64,000 bases of DNA, taken from Membranipora membranacea. Lineage: Eukaryota > Bryozoa > Gymnolaemata > Cheilostomatida > Membraniporidae. How positions within the stretch are numbered: the first letter of the stretch is position 1; the number at the start of each line of letters is the position of its first letter. Below are positions 1-12,200 of this stretch, one piece after another. The position numbers and the translations under genes are program-made. The notes under the pieces were generated by a model, which was not told the origin of the DNA, ran no database searches, and saw nothing but the letters and a program-made list of their open reading frames with translations. The stretch covers positions 10,480,001-10,544,000 of the forward strand of contig OU612073.1 in the NCBI GenBank assembly GCA_914767715.1. The letters are read 5' to 3'.

Positions 1-138
1 GGTTATGTAGGATACATGCTATAATGAGGAGCATATAGCACTGGCGCTCTGCAAAGTGGATACCATATAGCTTGTGGATTACGACAGCTTAGCTATCTAT
101 TTCATTGCTTTACTGGGTTGTCTACATTTTGCGCAGAG
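1..138. other. Window start, no gene seen
   Basis: Immediate upstream region of the first array exon. No exon, repeat or TATA-like promoter is recognised. The array may continue to the left. Confidence 0.5.
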
Positions 139-224
139 ATGACAACTCCAACAAAAGGATTAGCCAAAGACAAGATGTCTGCAGCTGCACTGAGGATGTC
201 CAGCGCTACACAGTTCGCCAGGGC
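139..224 (+). CDS. ADGB: ADGB alternative first exon 1
   Basis: ATG at 139 opens 28 codons plus two bases, ending at a strong donor (gtgagt at 225). The peptide begins MTTPTKGLAKDK and is basic, with a Thr-Pro-x-Lys site. Completing the split codon with the A at 13300 gives Ala, in frame with the WPEWS exon. It is the outermost exon of the array in this window; more could lie upstream. No splice acceptor was seen before the ATG, consistent with a first exon. Confidence 0.6.
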
Positions 225-3200
225 GTGAGTAGATTGTGAGGTGTTTAGAGCCTTTGACTTTGATGTCCCAATACACGATCACTTTCATTGAGACTCACCT
301 GGAGCCGAACAATTATGTATAAATCAATTCACATGACTTACAAATCAATATAGATCTAAATGTACATAACCAAGTATACTTGTAATTTAGACAGTGTGCG
401 ATCCATGTGGGTAGGCTGTAGAGAAATGTGTTGTCCCTGTTGACGCTTCTGTGCTTTCAGTTTGAATTGTTGTTGTTTCGTTGTTGTTATTGTTATAGTC
501 AAAGCTGATTTGATTGGCAGAGGAAGATATAAGGATTTAAATTAAGATATTCTGAATGAATTTCAACATAAAATTGCGGTAAAAGTAACGAGGCTCCTGT
601 AAGCAGTGGCATCAGAATGAATTGGAAGTTTTCGTCAGCAATATGAGACAAACCTCACATTGCGTGCAGAAGGCTCCTCATTATATTGATCAGCCAAGGA
701 CGATTTCGTATCTAGGTGATGTCTAAAATTTTGTTAGAGATTAAACTTTCAAAGTCAGGTAGAATAGTGGTGTCTTTCTCGATATTATTGTCATTGGTAT
801 GGTAATTGTTAGATGTCTATTTAACACAATTTCATCCAACAGATTTGTTGGTTCATAGTATCAGCTTTATTGTCACTGCGGTATTTCTGGATATAGGATA
901 AATTTCATCGCATTCTGTTAATCATAGAAGTTGAATTTTCTGAGGTATTACATACCAAGAAATGTAATGTAAGCATGCAATAGGTTTTAGAATTTTCTTT
1001 TGGTTTGGGAAATTCAGATTTGCTAGAGCTGCTATCACCATTCCATTGTGCCCAAAAACAGAAGGAAATTTATAGAAATAAAATTTGCAAGCATGTATTT
1101 GGCAAACAATGAGAGTATAACTCTATAATCCTGTCACCTAGAACTTGAATTTAGCCTTCGTCATCAGTCATTATTTTATTCTACATTAAACCTGAGTTCA
1201 TAGCTTGTATGGTTATACATTGCCACTTATGAGGCCACAGTGTTTAATCAGATTTTATGGAAGGTTAAATGTCTCTATGGGTACCCTTACACCCCACCTG
1301 TTACAAACACACTGTGTGCTGTGAGTTAATTTGATTACGCTGGCATCATCGAGTAAATTACGCCAACTGTACTGTAGGCAACTCAACATTGAGTTTCAAC
1401 AATGTTTTGCTTATTTTTGTAGTCAAATCAAATAGTATTGAATGAAGCGAAACAAGTGCGCACTAAATTGTCTCTTTGTTTTCAAGAGAGTAGTTTTGAT
1501 GGTTTGTTTTGTGGTATGGGTCTTTTAGTAGGCTAGATTCTAATTGGATTAAGATCTTCAGATATTTGATTGTAGTTGTGAGTCGCCAGCACATGGTAAA
1601 ATCGAAACAACTTTGCGCCTCAAGGCCTAAAGATTTGATTGCACTTCAAAATTAAATGCATTTATTAAAAACTGCTTCATAGTAACGAGTTACTTTATGT
1701 GCTGCTTGCGTGTTTCGAGTTCGGGGGAACAGAGACAGCGCGATTATTTATAGTCAATGTCAGCCAGCATGGCAGGATTAGCCACCCCTACTAAGAAAAC
1801 TTTTCGTCAAACAAGTGCGGCAATTGGAAAACTGTAAGTTTACAGAATAGAGTATAGCTTGTTGCATCATTCATCTTGTAGATAAGCCAGTTTCGTTGAT
1901 TGATAACCTGTGATGCCACAGCTGACCCCTAGAGATTTAATTTGCTAGGAGTTCGGAGCTGTCCCTTTCTTAGCTACTGCAGTCTTAGCGATTCATCTGA
2001 GGTGGCAGAATGTCATTTATCACCTGCTTGAGTAATAGATGGTGGGTGTCGAAGCGAGTTATGATTTTATTGACATTATCGATAAGTTGTGATGTAAAAC
2101 AAAATACGTGTTGTTTCCGCAAATTTGTTCAGGTACTTATCTTTTTTCCTGAGTATGGCTTTGCTGGACAATGTTTGACGCTCTGCGGACAATATTAGTA
2201 CTCAACCAATAACACACAAACTTCTGTAATCAATGGGTTGTATATATAGCTGATAGAAATTTCACTCAAGATTTTATTAATATAGTGGAGACCATGTGCC
2301 ACCAAGTTCTATTTGCTTTGAAAATATTGTTCTATTCACGAAAATACCCAATAAAGAGAAAACGCCAAACAGTTATATCAGATTAAAATAGATGAGTGCT
2401 CCAAGTGTGGCAGGTTGCTGGGTTGTAATTATTTATTTTATAATAATACACATTTAGTGCTCAACTTATTTGCCTGCACAGACAGAACTTTAGTTCTAGG
2501 ACTTCGGATATTCTAGCAACACAGAAAGTCTAAAACAATACCTTCAAAGGGGTATTATAATTTTTATAATACCAAACATTCTATTTAAAAAAACACTTTC
2601 AATTTTAAGTAAACTTTCTGTACATACTTGACAAGGACAGCACCAGAGCCAACACAGACAGACGTAGACACATAAACCAGGACATAGGACCGTCGAAAGA
2701 ACACAGAGCTGATCGGAACTCATCACAAAACTGGCTCACTGATATGGAATAGATTATACCTCAGTGCACTGATTAGACAACGGGAGAAAGATACTGGTGT
2801 TTGATGAAGTCATAATCTTGTTATATTCATATAAATGTAAAAAGAGAAGTGTCAACAGGAATAAGAGAGAGATACAGGTACAGGAGACCTAGACTGGATT
2901 AAATTGTAAACTTTAGAAGCCAACTCGTACAAGGTCAACTAAACGTTTTGTTACATAAAACTCAGCGAGATGTTCAAAAAGTTTGCAGGGAAAGCTAGAG
3001 ACAGCGTAACGCCAAATACAGCTCGGTCTGATGGGGGCAGCGATCCGTCCACCACATCTAGACGGCAGCAAACTAGCGCCAAAGCTCTACTCAAGGCACT
3101 GCATGAGTAAGTAAACCAGTTTGATGTTGAAGGTAGAAGTGGGGATGGCATAGCATTTCGGACAAACTGGATATTTGGTGTACTGAAAATCATTAAGATT

Positions 3201-6200
3201 TAGACCAAATTTTCTTACATTTGAAATAAAGAATCTACAAAAAGAAAGGAAAAATGGGGATGAGAAAAGTCTAAAGGTGAATAAATTTCAATTGGTGAAA
3301 AATATGTGATGCTGTCCAAACACAATAATCATTTTTATCTGAATCATAACTAGTGCTCCGAATAATTCATTCTTAGATGGCGAGCTGTTGTGCATTGAGT
3401 GTAGGCTTTGAAGCATTAGGTTTGTTCATCACATTGTAAATCGGATCAATTTTGAATCTATCCACGAGAGGAGAATGGAAATTAAACTTCAGTGTTTTTT
3501 GTTTATTCACTGATTGGATATTCATTGTTCATCGACTGAAATTGAGGGTTGTCTTCCCATGATTAGATTATTTGATTCAATGAGAGATATCAACAAACTG
3601 AATTGTTTCCTACTGTCCAAAGTCCACAGATGGAAATTAAATCGATTAAAGCTGGCTAATCAAAGATAGGGACATGCATCCCAGCGGCATATCCATAGTG
3701 TGAATAAGAATCTGTAGAAAAGAAAAAGATAGATATATTGACCTGGATGTGTTAAACTGTCAGTGCTGCTGAAAGGGTTGGTCAACATTCAATCTCTTAT
3801 CTATTTAAATGCGATGATAAAGCACACAGAAGTCAGATAGGATTTTGCGCAGCTGGTTTTGAAAGACATCAGCGTGGGTGTCTAAGACTAGTCTATTGGT
3901 AGGTTTAATCTGAAAGTTAGGGACACACAGAAATAACGACAAGAACACCATCTCGAAACACTGTCTCACACTACCATGATAGTTTTACTGAGCCAGCTCT
4001 GAGGATTAAAATAGCGCCATAAATTGTTGACCTCGCAATAAAGACTTCAAAGAGCATGGATAAGCCTACGTCATCTTTCGAGAGGAGAGGGAACTCTACC
4101 TTAATGCCTCCTGAACACCAGATGCCAAGTCATCGTAACTCAGTCACTCCTCTCAGAAAGAGAACATCAAGTAAGATGAGCCTGCGATCTGTTCACCTTT
4201 CAGAAGTACCTTTATCACCTACGTCCTTTGGAACACCAACATTTGGAGGTGAAAACCTAGAACCACGAGGCCGCGAGAGCAAATTATCAAGGTAACATGA
4301 CCTCTACAATATTTTAATTCCCTGGTACTTAAACGTATAATGTCAGAAAGGAAAATATGAGGTTAAGCTTTATCACATGCCAAAAAAGTATGCAACTACT
4401 TTCCAAATACCTCTTAACCAAAAATAATTCTCTATACTACAGCCTTTCAGGACAATCTTAACACTAAATACGGGAATCCCGAAAAATGAGCTGTGCTTAG
4501 CTTGAGGATAGAATGTACCGTATATTGTTATGGTCTATCAACCAGATGCAGTTCCATAGGTAAATTGCAGCTGAGCTTTAATATGACTTCATATAAATCA
4601 ATTTGATAATACCCAGTGTTTAGAGGAATTAATGTTCATTAAATTAGTTTAGAACAAAATTTCTTTAAAATGTTTCAAAGGCTGAAATTGCTAGTGAAAA
4701 GCACTGTATCTGCTATAATGTACCTCAGTGCCGACACATGTCATAGAACTGAAAAGTCTAGCATGATATCGATTAACTAATGGTTCTGAGTGAATTGGAT
4801 AAGTGATAACAGAGGCGCTTCTGGGTAGTGTTATGGCAAGTCCTGCTCTCAAAAAGCTGCAGACGTCTAAGTTGAACGTTATAGAGGAAAGCCCTAAATC
4901 ACCAAGTACCATGGCAAGATCACGCACCGGCAGTCCGATCAAACAAACAAGGTAATGGCAGAACTCAAACTCCTAAATAGTTAGTTTTTTTAGGTTGCCA
5001 AATCAAAGCAATTGGTAACCATGGTCGATGTTGACACTGAACGTAAAGTAATTTGGATAGTATTGCCAAAGGAATCTCAAAGGGATGTAAAAAGTATCAT
5101 CATCAACACATCTTTGGATCCTTCCTTGTAGTGTCTGTCAGCATCCCATCTTAACACAATAACATGACATGTATTATAAGTGATATAGTGGTGATGCAGT
5201 TATGGTTGTGACATTTCGGTAAAAGTGAGGGACGTCAAAGGTCTACCTGTCGAACTGTGGACATTTCTGCAGTTGGTTGAATCTGAGATCCTACAAGGTC
5301 TACCCTAGCCTGTTATGTTACTGTTGTGCGAGGTAGCGTTGATTGGTCTGATTGAGCCGGATTGAAAACGATATACAATATATGTCTGATGGCGCTCAAA
5401 TATAGTGTTGTATTGTGTTAGGAGTTAGCATGTTGAGATAACTTTTCCATCGGCAGCAAGGGTATGTATGGTTTAGCATGTTCTATCTTTCTTAGCTTTT
5501 ATCCAAGCTGACTTTGTTGATCAGCAGTAATTGCTGTAATTGTAGATTTGTAAACTTCTGATCCTCAGATGGTCGTTAGGAAAGGTAACACAATAATATG
5601 GGTACTTCGTACCGCTGAGGTTATTAATATTCGCTTTAATTAATCTTTAATTAGTCTCGATGTCCTGACGGAAAAAGAGCTTGGTCGCTTTAGTATAACA
5701 CTATGTTCTGGTTTCATGTTTTATTCAATCAGAGGGGGTAACTCTTAATGTGTTTGTGAGATAAACATGCATAGTACAACGGCTATTTATAGATTTTTTA
5801 TTGGGTAATCAAATGCCTGTCAAAATTCAGGGTGATATTCTCTACGCTCTCTCTCTCTCTCTCTGATATTCTTATGCGACATAATTCCATAACATTTGAA
5901 ATCTTGAGGATAAATCAAGGAATTTTAATGAGACTATTGGCAGCAGACACACTGATCATCTGATTTGAGCAGAGCAGAATTGTTGATGACATATATTATG
6001 TATGTATTCTGTTCCATGTTTCATATTCAGGCTAGACAACTCCCAAAGCTCTGGATAACTCCACGACTACAATACGTTATAAATTTATGACAAGTTACTG
6101 ATACATGAGAATAAGACAGCTAGCGGTCGCCTATAGGACAACGCTAGAAATAGAATTAGAATTAAGTACCTAATCGCTTATTGGTGTGTTGTCATTGCTG

Positions 6201-9200
6201 CCCAGGTCAATAAATACTTGTCGATAAGCTTGGGTGTTTTGTGGTTGCTATGCAGCCTTAGAGTGCAAAACCTATATTGAACCTCGTATCAGTAAACAAC
6301 AGTCGCAAATGGTAAATCAAATTTCGAGATCATAATTATGCTGATAAAAGTATCCGGTTTTGTTATCTATATAGGCCGGCCCTTGCATTAGTCTCTGTAA
6401 TAGCTTTTTCCAGGTGTAGATTTCTTAATTTCCAGAGAAAAATAACATAGTAATTGAGAGCAGTTTTACCAGGGCAAATGATATGTTAGCAAGCAACAGT
6501 GAAAGTGCTTGTTGTCACACCATTTCATCGCAATTGAAAGGGCCTATTGAAATGAGTGATGCCATCATTGTTTGAACACAGAAACCATAGTGCTCTATGC
6601 TTTTGCTGCCGACTTAAATTTTATCATGATAAAACAAATCAAACATGGATCCATCACGCAAAACAAACATCTTCTTTTGTGTAAGAGGGAAATTATGTAC
6701 ATTAATAACTTAGGTGGGCATTGGCAAAATATTAGTGAACCTGAAAGGAGTAAAAACATAAATATTTAAGAGCCTCGATTTAACACGCAGTACAAAACCC
6801 GACAGCACACGTTGATATCGGCAGCACTATCGTATGGCTACAGGCGTCTGGCTTCTGACATGATATACAAATACTCATTCAAGTACTGGAATTTACTATA
6901 TTAAAGTAAACGTAAGCGTTCAGAAGACATCTGTTCGGAGAGAAGAACAACATACAATAGCTTTCGCTATTGTCAGTTTCCGCAATACTCGGCAAAACAA
7001 AATACAAGCAGCGGCGCTGCCTATGATAACTGAAACAACTTTTGGATTGTATTATGAGCAACGGCAAATTTACACCGAGCTCACCAGTTCAGACCGGAGA
7101 AAGTCTACAGCTCACTGTACCGAACAAGGAGAGAAGGCGGAGCTCCGGGGGAAACAAGACACTGGCAGGGTTCACGTCCGGCCATGCCGAGTCTGGAGGC
7201 AGACGAGAAAGCGTAGCTGACAGGCATCATCACCACCGAGGCAGCCTGGCTGATAAAGTTCGATCAAGGTAATAGGAATGGACAAAATCCTCAGCACTGT
7301 ACCCTAATCATTTTCTTATGAAATCATGTACGATGTGATTGATTTATTAATTGATTGTATTGCTATCACTAACTATACAAGTTGTGAAAAAAAGTTGCTG
7401 GTTCAAACACTCTGCTAAAAAATAGTGAAGTTGCCTTGCACACGATAACAGGGTTGCATGGTACATATATATCAGTCTCCGGTCATGTGACTATTCTGTG
7501 GAGGATCAAATCATCACATTTATCTATTTGAAAAAGAATTAGTTCATATTTTAGGATTAAGCAGTCTAAGCAGTTGTTAATTTGGTGTCATGAAGACCAG
7601 GTTTTGCGTGACATTTAATCTGTTCAGTGGTCTTTCCAGTCTTGTTACATCAGCCAAAGGAAATTGATTTTGACAGGGTTGGCATTTTATCATCAGTTAC
7701 AAGTTGAGATTCCAACAGAGTTCATTCTGTTTAGTTGACAGCTGTGCGCTGTGTCGTCATCTTGACAAATAGTATTGGCTGTGACAATACTTTTAAAAAA
7801 TGGCTTCTTGAGCTTGAGTAATCGCTTTCTGCTTCTCGAACGAGTTATTCCGCACTTTGTTTTGGATATTGAGCGACTAAGTCACTGAGAGATTAGTTAA
7901 TAATGAAGGATATTATAAAAATATCATCAGGACGTGCCATTGACAGCGACGACAAATCATCAAGTTCGTCACAGAAAAGTTCACGTACTAATAGCCCACT
8001 GAAAAGAAATCAGCATGATGTTAGGTATGTTATTGTTCTGATGTACACGCGCCTAGAAATAACAAGCTTTTGATTTCTGATAAATTTGTTGTTGTCCTCT
8101 ACTGCTTTTCTCATATGCTTCTGTCAGTTGTTCCTACTCAGTCATTTAAAACTCAAATCTCTTTATTTCTGGACTACGAGTTAAAAAAAATTGGTATCCT
8201 CTTGTCATGGTCTGACTAACACAGACACACAGACTAAAATATACATGGTATATGATAATGAAATCATTCTTGTCTTCTCTCAATAAAAGTGTAGACAAGT
8301 CTAACACTCACAACAATGTGAGATACTCTGCAAGGGTTTTATTCAATGATGAAGCTGCGACTTGCCACAGGTTAAAACTAGCATCATTGCCATCATAAAC
8401 AAGACCCTAAATGTTTATATTCTGCACATCTTCTATGGGTACCTGATCCCATAGATAACATGGTATGAATGCATACAAATGATGTTTGTATTACATGCAA
8501 TTCATTAAATTGAGTGGCTAATGAATCAATAGGTAATTGTTTGGTGATCAGTTTTTCATACACACTGCATTCACAGAGTCAGTTACAATGGACAATAGAG
8601 GGCAACTTTTACTTTTGTATCTCTGCATGGGATAACAGAGTTTATTAGACATTAGGGGGTAGTAAAGTAACAGATATTGATTCATTGTTTATCCCGATAC
8701 AGCTTCACACTGCATTGCTTCCCATTCACAGCTAAAAATACTTTATCATGGTACACTCCTCATAAAAAGATCTGCTTTCCGTAACACTTAGAAGAAGGAG
8801 TAAGAGACTCCTTGCTTAGAATATTTCATTATGAGTGCTGTGATAAGATCTTCAAGCATAGGGGCTTCAAAAACATCGAGCACAACAGGCCGGGACTCGC
8901 AGATAAGTAGAAAGAAGAGCCTTACCGGTGAGGTATATCACAGGGTGAGTAGATGGTATCCATCTATCTCTGATATCCCCAAGGAGACAATCATTCTAAC
9001 AGTAAATGGAGGCCCGACAGGGCAGATAGTAGGGGGCAAGGCTAAAGCTGACGGCCGTAATGAGTCACGCGTCGGAACGTCGTCAACAATTAATGAGTCT
9101 GACCATCATCCGGAGCCACAGACTCCAAAGTCGGATCATAAAACAGATAAAATCTCTCGAACGCTCAACGTCAAACAGGATCATAAAGAGTAAGGAAAAA

Positions 9201-12200
9201 TTTTGCAAATTAAATGAAATTGAATTCATTGTGGAATGAAGTTAGGGCGGTCATTGGACTCATTTTATACATGACAAATGGCAACTATAGTTGCCGTGAT
9301 TGCTATTGTTGAGATTCTCTTCTCTTTCCATCTGCTTTTAGGGCCTGGTTTCTTTCTGGTTTGCTTGTTATCGAGATTTCCAAAGCTGGCAAAGTTTATT
9401 CAGTTTGTACGATTGAAATTTCGTTGATTGTTATTTTATACTCGAAGGATATTTCGGATGGGCTGATAAAGCGTGTTCTATGTTTAACGTTGTCATACTT
9501 AAATTACATTTGTGAAACCTCCTTGTCTAATTATACGATTGTTAAGTTTGTGTTGAGTGCAAAGTCTAAGACAAAGGTTACTCAACTCTGTGGTAGTTTG
9601 CCTAGGCTAGATAGATGTCTTTGTGACCGAAACCTAACTTACAATCATCGACGTTTGGCAACCCAAGCTGAGAGTAATGATCAATGCTATATGGTGTGAA
9701 CGAAGCAGGAAAATATATATCCATATCGATTGACTTGCATCATGCCTGGATGTCTTGATACATGATATGTCTCAGTTTGGTTTCAGGACTCAATGTTTAC
9801 TGTGTGTCTTGTGTTAGGGAAATGTCCCAGACTCCTAGCAAGAAGTTTGTCCCGAATTCCCTGCTCCTAGTCAAGAAGCTCTGCTATACTTTTACAAGTT
9901 GTCTGCTCTTTTATTTTGCATACATTGAGTTTTCTGCTTCTGTATACATTGTTGATATAGAGAAAACCTATTGACGCATGCGCGATTAGCATGTATAGTA
10001 ACTACCTGGGCAACCTAAAAGTACACATAAATTTCCATGTGGACAGGCTCAATCTATACTAACAAATCACCTGAAAACCACACTATATTGACCAAAGGAA
10101 AAGAAAGATCAACCGAGGATGCCTCCTAAGGCACCAAAGCGTGTTGAGTCAAGATCAAATTCAGCAGCAAAGGGCTATGAGTGAGTTAATCTTGTTTGAT
10201 ATTATTGACTATTCTTTTTTTTTTATCCTACATTTTAGTTTACTTAACTAGTACAACCATCTGATCTGCAAGATCAGAAGCTTTGTTACTACTTCACTAT
10301 CTACTACTAGTACTGCTTAAAGTCCATTGAACTTCTTGTCTTGATGTTCTGAGGAGTGAAGCAGGTTTCAGCATGAACAAAATTCTTGTGACTGATGCTA
10401 AAGAATGCAATGACAGCCAGTAAAGAGGAGTACTTCACTGGTACCCTCCCTGTCTGTGCTTTTTGATACAGTACACTCCTTGCATCTTAGATGAAGTACA
10501 AGAGTTCACTCTCCCCCTTTATAACATATACTATACAGTGTTGTTATTGGTCTGGTTCATGTTCCTTCAGTTTGAGCCTTCTGCACTCATACTCTCTTAT
10601 TATGTGGGGTTTTAGAATTTGGTGTGAATCGAGGAGAGGACGTGTGCCATTTGTTAATTCCAAAAGACCCTAGGCTATAGATGTCTATATTGTTATATTC
10701 CACCTCCTACAGTGGATTACACATATGAGTGTGTTCCAACACTCAGCTATATATATATATATGTCTATTTTGTGGCCCAACATTCACCGATTTATGTTTA
10801 ATCTCTTGCCATAGGTGGACAAATATGAAGTCTTCTACGTAAGTTTGTAGAATGTTACAATATTCAGCTACTAAACATACTGTTACCCTTTTCTCTATCT
10901 AATGGATGTTCATACTTCTTATCAGCAAGACCATTCCATGTCAATGTGTATCCTATCAAAACTACATACTTGCTATCTCCTGCCTTTCATATGTTGCCTG
11001 TGCTGTGATGCTACTATACTCCCTACTCTATGACACCGTTATCTGACTGTTACTCCTTTCATAACAAGCAGTGAAAGAATTACCTGGGTATACCAACTAC
11101 ATGAAAAGCATCACAGCCGAGAAATTCATCCTATTGGAGTTGATAACTATATATATTTCATGTCGGATGGGTCATACGTTTTTTGAGACTGGATTCTCAA
11201 ACTAGGATGACAACAAAAACGATGAAAAAATTTGACAATAACAATGACATTCAAATTACCACATTAGGAAGTTGGAAGTTCTAACCACAACTGCAAGACT
11301 TTACCAGATGTAAGAGCCATATACAGCAGGTCTGAAGCGGTCAACCTACTGGTTTCCGTCCGCATGCAGATGTATATAAATGTCCTTGTTGCTTTTGCTT
11401 AGACAGATAGTCAATTTGCTCTGTTGTCCAAAAAGCTGGTCGATATTTTCTGCTGAAGTCGACACATTGTATCTCTCGTGTGTGAACTCTGTTTCCTGTG
11501 CTGCCAGACAATTTTCTGGACCACAGAGACCTCGGTTATTCAGCATCGTTCCTGTCTGACGTCCTCGGTGAAATGGAAGGAAACGCAAAGCCTTTTTGAA
11601 GTTTGTTTGATAATTAATATTTGATTATGAAATATATGTTTGCTTTGCTCTCTCAAAAGAAAGAAAGTAACATGACCACCTTCTATTTCTCAAAGACCCT
11701 CAAGTGTGTTTGTAAATAACATTCAGTTCAGAGTGAAAACCTTAAAGATAAAAGACTTAAGCGTTGCTGCTCTTTCTCTTTAATTGAGCTCTGATTTGCG
11801 AGTCGCATACTTGAGAGACTAGTTTTACAACACAGACATATTTGCGACTGTATGTGGTCTGGTGATCAAACTCTCCGTGTGTAGCAGAATTATTCAGGGC
11901 TAATGACAAGCAGAAGATCGTCCAAGGCCTTGAGTGGCAAGCGGAGTGTCATCACACAAAGCTCCTCGCTACCAAATGTTGACGAGACGTGGGTATCAAG
12001 TTTTATGCATTATGTATCCGTAAAATATTAGAAAGCATTACAATATTGCACTGTGGTATCGAAGGATTTACCGTAGTCTGGCACTTATCCTTGCCTTTAG
12101 ATAGACGTCTGGTCTGACAGGAAGTGCTTGCTTGATAGGGCGATTTTGATAGTGCTTGCTGCTGCTCAGATCGCTTTCATGCAATAAGCTTTAACAGTTA

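Noticed and set aside
9361-9699. 112-codon open frame
   Set aside because: Hydrophobic, low-complexity translation without splice sites or array phase; no coding character beyond length.
7016-10014. RFX X-box-like sites (7016-7030 and 10001-10014) upstream of two first exons
   Set aside because: Androglobin is a ciliary gene, so these were tempting. The motif is degenerate enough that one chance hit per several hundred bases is expected, and the other first exons lack it.
11346-11588. Minus-strand 80-codon open frame in the array region
   Set aside because: No splice context or recognisable motif; likely chance.
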